From the NCBI GenBank assembly GCA_963704035.1, contig CAVPGR010000002.1, positions 248,001 through 312,000 of the forward strand: 64,000 bases of DNA, read 5' to 3'. Source of the DNA: JAOSJL01 sp963704035. GTDB lineage: Bacteria > Actinomycetota > Acidimicrobiia > IMCC26256 > JAOSJL01. Numbering within the stretch: the first letter of the stretch is position 1; every line of letters starts with the position of its first letter. The position numbers and the translations under genes are program-made. The notes beneath the pieces were generated by a model, which ran no database searches, was not told the origin of the DNA, and saw only the letters and a program-made list of their open reading frames with translations. Positions 1 through 10,768 of the stretch are shown in pieces.

Positions 1-821
1 GTCTGATCGGCGTCATGGCCCAGTTCCTCCTCTCGATGCCCGAGTCCGACGACGACGCCGACAACCCCCTCACCGTCATCCAGACGGGGCCGCTGTTCCC
101 CGAGGTCGACGACTTCGAGCGTCGTTTCGGCCTCCGGGTCTTCACCGGATACGGGATGACCGAGATCGGGGCCCCCATCTACGGCGCACCCGACGACCGC
201 ATCGACTGGCGCAGCTGCGGCAAGGTGCGGGACCGCTACGACGTACGGATCGTCGACGATCACGACGAGGAGGTGGCGGTCGGCGAGGTCGGCGAGCTCA
301 TCATCCGCAGCCACGAGCCGTGGGAGCTCAACGTCGGCTACTGGGGGATGCCCGAAAAGACGGCAGAGGCTTGGCGCAACGGGTGGTTCCACACCGGCGA
401 CGGCTTCCGAGCCGACGAAGACGGCTGTCTCTACTTCGTCGACCGTCTCAAAGACGCCATGCGCAAGGGCGGGGAGAACATCTCCTCGCTCGAAGTGGAG
501 GGACACGTGCGCGAGCACCCCGGGGTCCTGGAAGTGGCGGCGGTGGCGCCGCTCCGTCGGACTTCGGCCCCGGGGAGGACGAGGTGAAGGTCCTCGTGGT
601 CCGTCACGAGGGCCAGGACTTCTCAGAGGCGGAGCTGCTGGAGTTCCTCGAGCCGGGGATGGCGAAGTTCATGTTCCCGCGCTACGTCGAGTTCGTCGAC
701 GAGTTGCCGAAGACCCAGACGCAGAGGATCCAAAAGGTCGAGCTACGTGACGAAGCCTTGAACCCGCGGACGTGGGATCGCAAGAGCGACGGATACGTTC
801 CCGAAGCTGAGGCGAGGATGA
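1..821 (+). CDS. Acyl-CoA synthetase, C-terminal part (cut by window edge, one frameshift)
   Basis: AMP-forming acyl-CoA/carboxylate-CoA ligase that activates a carboxylic acid through an acyl-adenylate; the substrate cannot be told. The window starts inside the adenylation domain, so the ATP-binding P-loop is missing. Visible are the A5 motif (TGYGMTE), the GELIIR strand and the hinge/A8 region (DRLKDAMRKGGENIS). The reading frame breaks near base 553 (about one base missing after VAAVA) and resumes as PSDFGPGEDEVKV in another frame, continuing to about DGYVPEAEAR. No stop appears in that second frame before the next gene; a TGA overlapping the next ATG (ATGA at 818-821) lies in the original frame, so a second indel probably sits near the end. 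Family membership is certain; the exact end is not. Confidence 0.8.
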
Positions 822-2712
822 GCAGCGCAGGTGGCCGGCGCCGCCATCTGCGCACGTGGGCGGTCGTCATGTTGGCCGGTTCGGCCGGGGTGCTCGCCGG
901 GTCGGTCGGCTTCCGGTGGTGGCTCGTCGTCCCCGGCGTGGCGCTCGTGGTGGCCGTGGCGTGGTGGGGCAACCCACGGGGCGCCTCTTTCGGCGGCTGG
1001 TTGGCAGTGGCTCTCGCGGCAGTGGGTGCGGCCGTCGCACCCGACGGACGCTGGACACGGCTTCGTGCTGCTGGGCGGGTTCGCGCTCGTCGGCGCCGCG
1101 CTCGGCTACCTGGCCGGCGCCGCGAGCGAGCCCGTGCGCCGTGCGCTGTGGAGCGGCGGGCTGGCCGTCGCACTCGTGGTCGGTGTGCTGCTGCCCGGGC
1201 CCGGCATTCCGGTGACGGGAACATCCGACGAGGAAGCGCGGTCCGCCGGACTGAGCGCGGAGCAGGTCGATGCGCTCGACGGCTACGTGCGCGCTCAACT
1301 CGACGCGTTGCGTCTACCGGGCGCGGCTGTGGCCGTCGTCCACGGCGACGACCCGACCCTGGTGCGCGGCTACGGGGTTGCCGGTCCGGATCGTCACCCC
1401 ATGGCGCCGGACACACCGTTCGTGATGGCATCCATCTCCAAGGGCTTCACGGCGCTGGCCGTCCTCCAGCTCGTGGAGGCGGGCGACGTCGATCTCGATG
1501 CGCCTGTCCGGGAGTACCTGCCGTGGTTCGAGACCCGCAACCAGGAGGAGACGGACGCCATGACGGTGCGCCACCTCCTCAACCAGACGAGCGGCTTCAC
1601 GACACCGCAAGGGTGGAACCTCATCGAACGCAGCGAACAGCACACGATCGAGGACGACGTGCGGGCAGCCGCGGACCATGCGCTCCACGACCCGCCGGGA
1701 ACGAGCTACGAGTACTCGAACGTCAACTTCCAGACCGCCGGGGCGATCATCGAGGCTGTCACCGGCCGGTCCTACGAGGAGTACATGGAGTCCGAGGTCT
1801 TCGGACCCCTGGGCATGGTGAGCACATCAGCCGGTGACGAGGACGCCCACGCTTCGGGGCTCGCCGACGGCTACAGGGACTGGTGGGGTGTGCCCGTCGC
1901 TGCTCATACCACCGTGATCGAGGGCGCGGTGCCGATGGGCGGGATCTCCTCGTCGGCCGCCGACATGGCGAACTACCTCGAGGCACATCTCAACGGCGGG
2001 ACGGTCGGCAACCGGAGCGTGGCGTCCGAAGCGACGATCACCGCCCTCCACGAAGACGTCGTCCCGACCGACCCCGACGACGAGGACCCGACCGACTTCT
2101 ACGGCTTCGGCTGGAACCGGTCGGTGGACCGCGAGAACGGAGACGACGAGGGCGGGACCGTCACGCTGGGCCATGACGGCGTGGCGCCGGGATTCTCCTC
2201 GGGCATGCGAATCCGACCGGGCGAAGATGGCGACAACGGCTGGGGTGTGGTTTCCCTCGTCAACCGACAGTCGGCCGTCGCGCAGCCGGGACCCGCCATC
2301 GCGGACGGTGTACTCGAGATCGTGACCGGCGAAAGCCTCCATCCCGCAGTCGGGGGCCGACCGGCGTGGAACCTCGTCGTCTTCGGACTCGTTCTCGTGG
2401 TCGCTGCCGGCACTCGCCGTGCGGGCGGCCACAGGAGTGACGCGGTGGCGGGTGCGCAATCGGGGAGCGGGTCGCGGCCGGGCAGTGCGGGCCCTGGTCT
2501 GGGCTCTGATCGCGAACCTGGCGGTCCCGGTCGCGATCCTGGCGTTGCCTCGTCTGCCGGAGGCGAACTGGTCTCTGGTGTGGTCCTACGAGCCGGGCGC
2601 GGTTCTGGTTCTCTGGGCCACGGCGCTGACGCTGCTCGCCGTCGGGGCCGTGAAGATCGGTGTGACGGTCATCGATGCCCGTCCTCCCCGGACGGACCCC
2701 TCGACGGGCTGA
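818..2712 (+). CDS. Membrane-anchored beta-lactamase-family serine hydrolase (frameshifted)
   Basis: Class C beta-lactamase-like / peptidase S12 serine hydrolase, likely acting outside the cell on an ester or amide. An N-terminal part with several hydrophobic segments precedes the catalytic domain, which shows SxxK (SISK), the tyrosine motif YSN and a late HDG box in GHDGVAPGFSSG. Further hydrophobic segments follow at the C terminus. The protein is spread over three frames: the N-terminal membrane part (from ATG 818) in one frame to about 1045, the catalytic domain in a second to about 2400, and the C-terminal membrane part in a third, ending at 2712. Each junction needs only a one-base change. 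Its 3' end overlaps the converging MFS gene by 44 bp. Family sure, substrate unknown. Confidence 0.75.
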
Positions 2713-4087
2713 GTGCTGCCGCCGCGTCCTGTTCGATCGACCGGCGCGCGCCCAGGACATACAGGCCACCGGGAATCGCAGGCAGCATCGCCACGGCCAT
2801 CGCGACCGTCAAGGATCCGGTGATGTCGGACACCGCGCCGATGAGCAGAGGTCCGAGGGCTCCTCCCAGAATGACCACGAAGTAGTAGAGAGAGAAGCCC
2901 GTTCCTCGTTGGCGAGCGGGAATCACCTCGGCGATCGCCGCGGCGAAGTTCGGGATCGCCATGGAGATGACGAAGGCTCCGAGAGCGAACACGGCCAGTT
3001 GCGCTGCGAGCGTCGGAACCGCGAAGGCCGACGCCGCAATGGTTGCACCGGCCGCGAGCGCCGTTCCGACGATGACCGCCCGGCCACCGGTTCCACCGGA
3101 GGATGCACGGTCGCCGAAGTAGCCACCGATCAAGGCCCCGGTCAGCGCGACGACGACGACCAGACCTCCCGTGATCGCGCCGGAGGCACCCTCACCCAGG
3201 TCGTGCCTTCTCTCGAGGTACGAAGGGAGCCAGAAGGCGACACCGTTGAAACCGATGAACGTGACGCCGAGACCCAGATAGAGCCGACGAGCGGTCGGGA
3301 TGCGGCCGAGGTCCCGGACCTGACGGAGGTACTCGCGTGCGGAGCGACGGCCCTCGGGCTGTTCGCTCCGTTCCGTCTCACCCAGTTCCATCTCGGCGAG
3401 CAGGTCGGCCTGGCGATCGAGCGGTCGTTTGCTCTTCTCGGGGACGGTCCGAACGTGGTCGAGTCGCCCGCGGGGCGGTTCGACGAGCATGGCGACGAGG
3501 AGCGCCACGACGAGGCCGGGAACGGCGAAGACGAGGTAGGCGGCACGCCATCCCAGTGCCTCCCCGACGACCCCGCCGACCGCGATGCCGACGCCGACCC
3601 CGATCGACCAGGCAAGGCGCTGGACGGCAAAGATCCGGCCCCTCGAGATCGGTGGATAGAAGTCCGCCAGGAGCGACGACGCCGGCGGATTGTCCATACT
3701 GTTGGCCGCGCCCATCGCGAAGCGGGCGGCGAAGAACATCCAGAACACCACGGCCGCCGCGGAGAGCACGGACAGCGCCGACCACACCGTGACAACGACG
3801 GCGAGAGTACGGGTCCGTCGGTAGTGGTCGGCGACGTAGCCCGCGGGCAGTACCACGATCAGCCCTGCGAACGCGGCGGCCGTCGCCAGTACTCCACCGA
3901 CCGTGTCGGAGAACCCGAAGTCGTCCTGGAGCAGTGAGAGCGTGCCGGGCAGCACACTCGTTTCGGCACCGTCCATGAAATTGACGAGTACGAGGACGAA
4001 CGCGGGCAGGAGTCCGTAAGGCCACAGGGCGCTGTCGCGCCGTCGACCCAGCCGACCGGTCTCCCTCGTTGCGGAAGGCTTCGTCAC
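2669..4087 (-). CDS. MFS transporter
   Basis: Major facilitator superfamily permease of 472 residues, a normal length for a 12-helix carrier. Hydrophobic segments are spread along the whole chain with a charged central loop around residues 200-240 (PEKSKRPLDRQADLLAEME), the usual link between the two six-helix halves. It probably moves a small organic molecule across the cytoplasmic membrane; the ligand cannot be read from the sequence. Its ATG overlaps the stop of the upstream cytochrome P450 (4084-4087), so the two are translationally coupled and the carrier may import the P450 substrate or export its product. Expression is probably controlled by the palindrome at 5290-5305. Confidence 0.9.
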   Translation of the reverse strand: MTKPSATRETGRLGRRRDSALWPYGLLPAFVLVLVNFMDGAETSVLPGTLSLLQDDFGFSDTVGGVLATAAAFAGLIVVLPAGYVADHYRRTRTLAVVVTVWSALSVLSAAAVVFWMFFAARFAMGAANSMDNPPASSLLADFYPPISRGRIFAVQRLAWSIGVGVGIAVGGVVGEALGWRAAYLVFAVPGLVVALLVAMLVEPPRGRLDHVRTVPEKSKRPLDRQADLLAEMELGETERSEQPEGRRSAREYLRQVRDLGRIPTARRLYLGLGVTFIGFNGVAFWLPSYLERRHDLGEGASGAITGGLVVVVALTGALIGGYFGDRASSGGTGGRAVIVGTALAAGATIAASAFAVPTLAAQLAVFALGAFVISMAIPNFAAAIAEVIPARQRGTGFSLYYFVVILGGALGPLLIGAVSDITGSLTVAMAVAMLPAIPGGLYVLGARRSIEQDAAAALSPSRGPSGEDGHR

Positions 4088-5283
4088 ACGGGCTCCGCGG
4101 TGACCGGCATCGAAGAGAATCCTCGCACCAGCGCCGAGCCGCCGCGTGTCGGTGAGCCGGTGGGCCGCAACGACCGGATCCGCCGACGGGAGACCTCTCC
4201 CAGAGCCCTAGCCTCGAGGCGCGAGAGCCCCGCACCGAGACAGAAGTGGATGCCCGCACCGAAGGCGACGTGTTCCGTAGGGTTGCGAGCGGGGTCGAAA
4301 CGATCCGGATCGGGGAATACGGCCGGATCGCGGTTCGCCGCGGCGAGCAGCACCAGCAACCGGGCGTTCTCGGGGACAGTGTGTCCCCGAAGGCGCGTCG
4401 CCCGCAGTGCGCGCCGGATCGTCCCCTGGACCGGCGAGTCGAAGCGGAGCACCTCTTCGATGGCCGCCGGTAGCAGCTCGCTGTCGTCCCGAAGTCGCGC
4501 CGCGGCGTGGACGTCGTCGAAGCAGGCCTGGGCTCCGTTGCCGAGGAGGTTCGTCGTGGTCTCGTTGCCGGCGATGAGCAGGAGTTCGCAGAAGACGACG
4601 ACCTCGACAGTTGTGAGCTCGTCACCGGCATCGAGGAGCAGCCGGCTCATCAGGTCGTCAGCCGGCCTGACCCGTCGATCGGCGACCAGGCGGTCGAAGA
4701 ACTCGAACATCTCGGCGGCGATGTCGAGATCGAGCTCGGAGGTCGACGCGACCGACAACGCCAGGTTGTCGGACCAGCGCTTGAAGTCGTCACGCCGCTC
4801 GGGCGGAATGCCGAGTAGCTCCGCGATGACGATGACGGGAAGCGGGAAGGCGACATCACGCACGAAGTCGGCGTCACCTCGCGCGGACGCGGCGATCAAC
4901 TCGTCCACGCAGGTCTCGGCGATCCTCGTGACCCCCGGTTCCATCGTCGCGATCGCCCGGGGTGTGAAGGGACCACGCACGAGTTGGCGCAGGCGCGTGT
5001 GGTCCGGCGGATCCGAGCGGATCAGCAGTCGGAACGGCTCCGGCGAACCGAACGCGAGCCCGGCCGACCCGCGGTCGGGTCGAAAGAAGTCACTGTCGTC
5101 GCCCGTCGCCTGCGACGAGAAGGTCTCGTGGTCGCGCAGCACCTGCGTGACGGTTTCGTGATCAGTCACCAGGAAACGGTCGTCGCCGATCGCCACGACC
5201 GGGCCCTGTTCCCGCAGGCGCGCATAGGTCGGATACGGATCGGCCAGGTGCTCGGGAGCGAGGAAATCGACCGACGACACCAT
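4084..5283 (-). CDS. Cytochrome P450
   Basis: Soluble bacterial cytochrome P450 monooxygenase, 399 residues, full length. The oxygen-binding I-helix reads AGNETTTN (about residue 240), the ExxR motif is in EEVLR (about 280), and the heme-binding loop FGAGIHFCLG places the heme-ligand cysteine at residue 348. The I-helix has AGNETT rather than the common AG(A/G)xT, a form frequent in actinobacterial CYPs. The substrate is unknown; coupling to an MFS carrier and a regulatory site shared with lipid-type genes suggests a hydrophobic substrate such as a terpenoid, sterol or fatty acid (inference). No ferredoxin gene is adjacent. ATG 5283 was chosen because it gives the standard N-terminus just after the palindrome. 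Confidence 0.95.
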   Translation of the reverse strand: MVSSVDFLAPEHLADPYPTYARLREQGPVVAIGDDRFLVTDHETVTQVLRDHETFSSQATGDDSDFFRPDRGSAGLAFGSPEPFRLLIRSDPPDHTRLRQLVRGPFTPRAIATMEPGVTRIAETCVDELIAASARGDADFVRDVAFPLPVIVIAELLGIPPERRDDFKRWSDNLALSVASTSELDLDIAAEMFEFFDRLVADRRVRPADDLMSRLLLDAGDELTTVEVVVFCELLLIAGNETTTNLLGNGAQACFDDVHAAARLRDDSELLPAAIEEVLRFDSPVQGTIRRALRATRLRGHTVPENARLLVLLAAANRDPAVFPDPDRFDPARNPTEHVAFGAGIHFCLGAGLSRLEARALGEVSRRRIRSLRPTGSPTRGGSALVRGFSSMPVTAEPV

Positions 5284-5289
5284 GGTGAC

Positions 5290-5305
5290 GTTAACGGGCG
5301 TTTAC
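5290..5305. promoter_or_regulatory. Palindromic operator copy 1 (GTTAACgggcGTTTAC)
   Basis: Two 6-base half-sites, GTTAAC and GTTTAC, separated by four bases; the reverse strand reads GTAAACgcccGTTAAC. It lies 7 bases upstream of the P450 start codon. The same form GTKAAYnnnnGTTYAC occurs at 9270-9285 and 10765-10780. Size and symmetry fit a TetR-family operator; no TetR gene is in the window. Confidence 0.6.
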
Positions 5306-5328
5306 GCCAGCGTCGAGTGAGGTGCGGA

Positions 5329-6918
5329 TCAGCCGGGCTCGAGGACGCGCCCGACTCGCGTTCCGGTGTCGACGCCGTCTCGTATTGCGACGCTCCCGTT
5401 CACGACGACGTGGGACACTCCGCTCGGGGGAGCGAGCGGGTCGTCGTAGGTCGCGCCATCTCTGACCGTGTCGGGATCGAAGACCACGAGATCCGCACGT
5501 CGACCGGCGGCGATCACACCTCGATCCGCCAGGCCGAACCGTTCCGCCGGCGCCCCCGTCATCTTGCGCACGGCCTCCACGAGGTGGAGGGTCCTCCGTT
5601 CGCGGACGTAGCGGCCCAGTACCCGGGTGAAGGCGCCGGCTCGGCGGGGGTGGGGCCTCCCGCTTCCGAGCCCGCCGTCGGAGCCCACGACCGCCAGCGG
5701 GTGCGCCAGGATCCGCGTGACATCTTCTTCGTCCATCTGGTGGACGATGACCTGAACACCCGGGTCTTCGAGGAGAAGGTCGCAGGCTGTGTCGAGCGGA
5801 TCAGCGCCCTGCTCGGCGGCGATATCGGCGAGCCGGCGTCCCTCGAGATCGGGATGCTGACTCGACGATGCGATCGCCACGATGTCGGGGGCGTTCACGA
5901 GAGCGCTCCCGGCACCGGGCCCGCCTTCCCCCGCATCCTTACGGATCCGGTCCCTTGCCGCGGTGTCGGCGAGGACCTCGAGCGACGCGAGGCCTCCGTC
6001 GAGAACCCAGCGGGGGAGCAGAGCGAGCATCCCGGTGCTCGAGGCCGTGTAGGGGTACACGTCGAACGCCACATCGAGCCCGCTCGAGCGGGCCTCGTCG
6101 ATCTGGGCCAGGGTCGCCTGGCTACGACCCCAGTTGGGCCGACCGGTCACCTTGTGGTGCGAAATCTGCACCGACGCACCCGACTCGCGTCCGATCGTCA
6201 GTGCTTCGTCGATCGCCTCGTCCACTGTGTCGTTCTCGTTGCGCATGTGTGTCGTGTACGGACGCCCGTGTCGCACGACGCACGCGGGCGAGCTCGATGA
6301 TCTCCTCGGTCGGAGCGAACATGCCTGGCGGATAGATGAGCCCTGTCGACATGCCGAAGCACCCCTCGGCGAGCGCCGCGTCGAGCGCCGTCGCACATGG
6401 AGGCGATCTCGTCGGTCGTGGCCGGGCGGTCGTCGAAGCCGACGGCGTCATCCGCAACGCGCCGTGTCCGACGAGCGGCGCGTAGTTCGGCCCGAGGGGA
6501 CGTTCCTCGAGTGCGGCGCGGTACGTGGGGGCGTCCGGGAAGAAGCGGGCACCCTCGCCCAGAGCAGCGGTCAGGAGCCCCCCGAGTGAGTCGGCCACGG
6601 CATCGTCGACGGGGAAGGGTGAGAACCCGCAGTTACCGCAGATCTCGGTCGTCACACCCTGGCGCAGCGACGGCAGGCCGCTGTTCGTCTCGGTGTGGGG
6701 TGCCAATGCGGCCGTGTCGGTGTGCAGGTGGACGTCGATGAAGCCCGGGGTGACCACCGAGTCCGTGGCGTCGATCACGGTCGTCGCATCCACGTGGCGG
6801 GGAGCGGGATCGACGACGGTGATGCTCGTCGCCGGTCACCGCGACGTCCGCCGGGCTGCGGCGCGCTACCGGTCCCGTCGATGACGGTTCCCCCGGCGAT
6901 CAGCAGGTTGTAGGTCAC
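5329..6918 (-). pseudogene. N-acyl-D-amino-acid deacylase / D-aminoacylase-type amidohydrolase, multiply frameshifted
   Basis: Amidohydrolase-superfamily enzyme that would hydrolyse N-acyl-D-amino acids. Homology runs through several frames: GTG 6918 opens with NLLIAGGTVIDGTGSA, preceded by a strong AGGAGGA ribosome site; the metal-binding strand is PGFIDVHLHTD; then CGNCGFSPFP and EGCFGMSTGLIYPPG in the middle frame; then the C-terminal half from about VRHGRPYTTHMRNEND, with VQISHHKVTGRPNWG and a VVGSDGG segment, to the stop at 5329. At least four frame breaks are needed, near 6840-6880, 6440, 6390 and 6280. All metal-ligand motifs survive, so this may be an intact gene damaged by assembly errors rather than a decayed one. 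It lies 33 bp downstream of the M28 peptidase on the same strand, so a shared peptide-scavenging role is plausible. Confidence 0.75.
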
Positions 6919-6951
6919 GAATCCTCCTCGTCACGGGCGAAACGACCCGCC

Positions 6952-9261
6952 CTATTCCTCATCGTCGGTAACGAGAGCGAAACCCGCAACTGTCGTGATC
7001 ACGGTGCCGTTGCTGTCGAGTGCTTCAATCCGGTCGACGGCGACCGACCCGGCGGGGAGTTCGACGGCGAACGTTCGCACGCCCGGAATCGCGCCCGACG
7101 TGGTCGCTACATGCACAGCATCGCCATCGGCGACCACGACAACGGTCGTGTCGTCGTCTCCTGTCACGCCTCCGAAGAGCACGGCGGACGACTCCCGTTC
7201 GGTGTCGTCCTCGTCGTAGTCGGGGTCGTACTGGGCCGCGCGGACTCCGGCGGCATGACTCCAGCCGGCGGAGGGAGTGCGTCCCCATTGGAAGTCGAGC
7301 ACGGGCGCCCACTCGGTCGGTATCGGACACCACCCGACGTCACCGGTCAGGGGGTCGCCCGGGACCGTGGCCAAGAGACACGCCGCACCGTCATCGGTCT
7401 CCACGGCGTCGACGGTCCACACAGCGCTACCGACGGCGGCAGCGTCCTTCGCTCCATCGACGGTGACCGTTCCCGTGACCCGCGCCGGCGTGATGTCGTC
7501 AACACTCTCGGGGCGCGTTGCTCCCGGCTCGGCGTCGGTCGTCACCGCGGCGACGACCAGGAGGACCAGCGCGACACCTCCGAGAACTGAGGGGGCCAGC
7601 CATCTCCGAACCGTTCTCGCGACCTCGAGGTGGGGAACGAGCACCACGAAGAGGAATGCCACGACCGGAACGAACAGTGCGGACAGCCCGAGGCGTGCCG
7701 AGGACGAGAATCGCAGGAAACCGACGTACACGAGGAGAGCCGGCACAGCGGAGAGAGCGAGCGTCGCGACGACCCCGATGCCGTCGAGGCGCGCCCCGAG
7801 GAGGCGGAGCCAGATGAGAGCACCCGCGAGGCTGCCCAGTGCGGGCAGGACGAAGAGGTAGCTGATCGGCAGCGCACCGAACGTGGTGAGGACCCCCAGA
7901 GCGGCAATCAGGAGCACGCCGCCGACCGCCAGTTCCACCGCGGACGTCCATCGGCGCCACACGGTGAGCACCGCGGCCGACAGCGCGCCGCCGGCGGCCA
8001 CGAACGCCCACCAGTACGCCTCGGGGTCGGGGAGGTCCGCATTGTGCGGCAGAATCGCCTCGAGGTGGATGTCGGCGCCGGGGTGCAGGACGTTGACGCA
8101 GGCGAGAAGAAACGTCGTGAGCACGAACGCCCCGATGCCCGCGACGGGAAATGCGAGCGCCGCCACGCCGACTCGCGTCCACCGCACCGCGTGGAAGCGA
8201 GCGGCCCACACCACCGCGGCGGCGAGAATCAGGACCGCCAGTCCCAGAAGTGCTGCCGTCAGACTTCCGTACGCCACGAGCCAGCCGGACGTGAGCGCGA
8301 TCCACACACCTCGCTCTGCCTCCGGCAGCGCGCCGAGGTCCTCGTTACCGAAATGACGCGCGAGCGCGAGTGCGACCTCACCGTTGTGCTGCACCGTCGC
8401 GCGGCTCACGACGTCCGGTGTGTCGAGGGGGGTGTGGTAATAGACCGAGTCGCCGACGTTGGCACCGTTCACTCCGGGTACATCCAGGTCGTGGAGGATT
8501 TCGAAGTCGGTCGTGTGCGTGTCGATGCGCTTGGGCCCCTCGTTGACGAGGGAGCTGGCTCCGGGCATCCGGTCAACGACGCCGGCAACCTCACGGACGA
8601 GTTCCGGACTGGCCTCACTCCATTCGCCGAGAAGCAGCGGTCCGGCTCCTCCCCGGGCGTCGAAGTTGACGATGAAAGCGACGTCGTCAGCCCACGGATC
8701 GCTTTCCACGAAGGACATGGCCCCCTGAAGGTGGCTCTCCTCGCCGTCGGTCAGAAGGACAATGACGTCGTTGCAGAGTGGCTCACCCTCCGGGAGCGCA
8801 CGGGCCACCTCGAGCAGGGCAGCCACGCTGCTACCGACATCTCCCGCGCCCGGGCCAGCCGACACGCTGTCGTGGTGCGTCACGAGTAGGACGGCGTCGT
8901 CGGTGTCGCACGTGCCTTCGAGGCGTGCCGCGACGTTCGAGACCGTGGGGACGTCGTCGCGGGCGCTCTGGTCGATCTTGACCTTCCAGCCGAGGTCGTC
9001 GAGGGTCCCAGCGACGTGATCGCGCACCCGGGCGCCCTCCAACGATCCCGCCGGATGGGGGGCCTGCGTGATCTCAACGAGGTCCTCCCAGGCGCGCTCC
9101 GCCGAGAAGGCGTCGGCAGGCGCATCGGCAGGAGCCGGATCGGGAGCCCGGAAATCGAGCACGACGAACGCCGAGAGCCCGACGATGACCGCCCACACGG
9201 CGCCGGCGGTCCACGCGACCTGCCGGCGGGACCGGTGTGCAGACTCCGACGGTTCTGTCAC
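6952..9261 (-). CDS. M28-family zinc exopeptidase with C-terminal membrane domain
   Basis: Integral-membrane aminopeptidase-like protein of 769 residues. An N-terminal helix (AVWAVIVGLSAFVVLDF) anchors the chain; the M28 domain follows at about residues 45-310 with the co-catalytic zinc ligands visible: THHDS, the GAGDVGSS aspartate, LTDGEE, NFDARG and a final histidine in YYHTPLD. About eight membrane helices and a soluble tail follow. This layout resembles the yeast vacuolar membrane protease Pff1, so the active site is probably extracytoplasmic. It likely trims peptides; substrate unproven. Start is GTG 9261, 8 bp from palindrome copy 2. It is divergent from the WS/DGAT gene and upstream of the D-aminoacylase. 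Confidence 0.9.
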   Translation of the reverse strand: MTEPSESAHRSRRQVAWTAGAVWAVIVGLSAFVVLDFRAPDPAPADAPADAFSAERAWEDLVEITQAPHPAGSLEGARVRDHVAGTLDDLGWKVKIDQSARDDVPTVSNVAARLEGTCDTDDAVLLVTHHDSVSAGPGAGDVGSSVAALLEVARALPEGEPLCNDVIVLLTDGEESHLQGAMSFVESDPWADDVAFIVNFDARGGAGPLLLGEWSEASPELVREVAGVVDRMPGASSLVNEGPKRIDTHTTDFEILHDLDVPGVNGANVGDSVYYHTPLDTPDVVSRATVQHNGEVALALARHFGNEDLGALPEAERGVWIALTSGWLVAYGSLTAALLGLAVLILAAAVVWAARFHAVRWTRVGVAALAFPVAGIGAFVLTTFLLACVNVLHPGADIHLEAILPHNADLPDPEAYWWAFVAAGGALSAAVLTVWRRWTSAVELAVGGVLLIAALGVLTTFGALPISYLFVLPALGSLAGALIWLRLLGARLDGIGVVATLALSAVPALLVYVGFLRFSSSARLGLSALFVPVVAFLFVVLVPHLEVARTVRRWLAPSVLGGVALVLLVVAAVTTDAEPGATRPESVDDITPARVTGTVTVDGAKDAAAVGSAVWTVDAVETDDGAACLLATVPGDPLTGDVGWCPIPTEWAPVLDFQWGRTPSAGWSHAAGVRAAQYDPDYDEDDTERESSAVLFGGVTGDDDTTVVVVADGDAVHVATTSGAIPGVRTFAVELPAGSVAVDRIEALDSNGTVITTVAGFALVTDDEE

Positions 9262-9269
9262 GTCCGCAT

Positions 9270-9285
9270 GTTAATAACCGTTCAC
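9270..9285. promoter_or_regulatory. Palindromic operator copy 2 (GTTAATaaccGTTCAC)
   Basis: Second copy of the GTKAAYnnnnGTTYAC element, in the divergent promoter region between the M28 peptidase (start 9261) and the WS/DGAT gene (start 9352). Outer bases extend the dyad to ATGT...ACAT (9268-9287). One site could control both directions. Confidence 0.55.
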
Positions 9286-9351
9286 ATCGTGGGGCAATGA
9301 CGCCGAACCCCCGAAGTGGGAGGATGTGCCCCCATCATCGAAGGATCCCCG

Positions 9352-10768
9352 ATGCACCGAGCCAGCGGCCTCGACACGGCCTTTCTCTACGGCGAGACGA
9401 ACGCGTGGCACATGCACGTCTCGGCCGTGATGCTCCTCGATCCGTCCGACACCCCGGGTGGCTACAGCTTCGATCGACTGCGCGACGCGTTCGCCGAACG
9501 GCTTCCGCTCGCACCGCAGTTCTCCTGGAAGCTTCACGAGGTTCCGTTCGGTCTCGACAACCCCGTCTTCATCGAGGATCCCGACTTCGATCTCGACTAC
9601 CACATCCGTCGGATCGCCGTTCCCGCCTCCGGGAGGCCCCGAACAACTCGGCAACCTCGTCGGCGATCTCGTGAGCTACAAGCTCGACCGCGACCATGCA
9701 CTCTGGGAGTTCTGGGTCATCGAGGGCCTGGAAGATGGCCGGGTCGCGATGCTGGCGAAGGTCCACCACGCGATCATCGACGGCATGACAGGTGTGGGGC
9801 TCTTCGACAAGCTCTTCGACCTCGAGCCCGAGCCGAATCCCGACGATCGCCCGCCCGCGCCTCACCGCACTCCCGAGCGGATTCCGTCGGGCGTGGAGCT
9901 GTTCTTCCGAGGGCTCGGTCGTACGGCGGTCACACCGTGGCGGCTGCTCAAGTTCGTGCCGCAGGTTGCCATGCAGGGGAGCACGCTCGCCAGCTTCATG
10001 CGTCGAGACGATTCGCCTGCGATTCCTTTCCAGGCCCCGCGCACATCGTTGAACCGCGTCATCAGTCCACACCGCCGTTTCGCCTACAGCTCGGTGTCGC
10101 TCACTGATGTCAAGAAGGTCAAAGACACCTTCGACGTGAAGTTGAATGACGTCGTCCTTGCACTGTGTGCCGGGGCCCTTCGCAACTACCTCGACGAGCG
10201 CGGCGAGCTTCCCGACACTCCACTCGTCGCGCAAGTTCCCGTGTCGCTTCACACGGAGGGATCGAAGGAATCGGTGGGCACACAAGTGGCCGCGATGTTC
10301 ACGTCGCTCGCGACGGAGATCGACGATCCCGCAGAGCGCCTCCGCGCCATCCACACGGGGACGCAGGCCTCCAAGGAAATGCAACGGGCCATGGCGGCCC
10401 GCAAGATCATGAATCTCACCGACACCACACCGCCCGGGCTCCTGTCACTCGCCGCCCGTACCTACACGGCGTCCGGTCTCGAGGCCCAGGTCCCGCCGGT
10501 GTACAACCTGATCATCTCCAACGTCCCCGGACCACCGTTCGCCCTCTATGTCGCAGGCATGAAGCTGGAGTCGCTGTGGCCGATGGGGCCACTGCTCTAC
10601 GGCAGCGGACTCAACGCCACGGTGCTCAGCTACATCGACAAGATCGACTTCGGCTTCATGTCGTGCCGTGAGTCGGTTCCCGACCCGGACCGCATCGCCG
10701 ACGGGGTTCCCGAAGCTCTGCGCGAGTTGAAGAAGGCCGCCAAGAAGCTACGCTCTGCGGCCGTGTGA
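9352..10768 (+). CDS. Wax ester synthase / diacylglycerol O-acyltransferase (one frameshift)
   Basis: WS/DGAT-family acyltransferase that joins acyl-CoA to a fatty alcohol or diacylglycerol, making storage lipid at the membrane. The N-terminus (SGLDTAFLYGETNAWHMHVSA) is typical of the family. The catalytic HHxxxDG motif is present as VHHAIIDG, and the C-terminal half has the family block NLIISNVPGPPFALYVAG. The frame breaks near 9635 in a C/G-rich stretch (cctccgggaggcccc), between IAVPASG and GPEQLGNLVGDLVSYKLDRD; one extra or missing base would restore about 470 residues. ATG 9352 is chosen over an upstream in-frame ATG because it has an AAGGA site 7 bases before it and matches the family start. 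Probably a working gene with a sequence error. Confidence 0.88.
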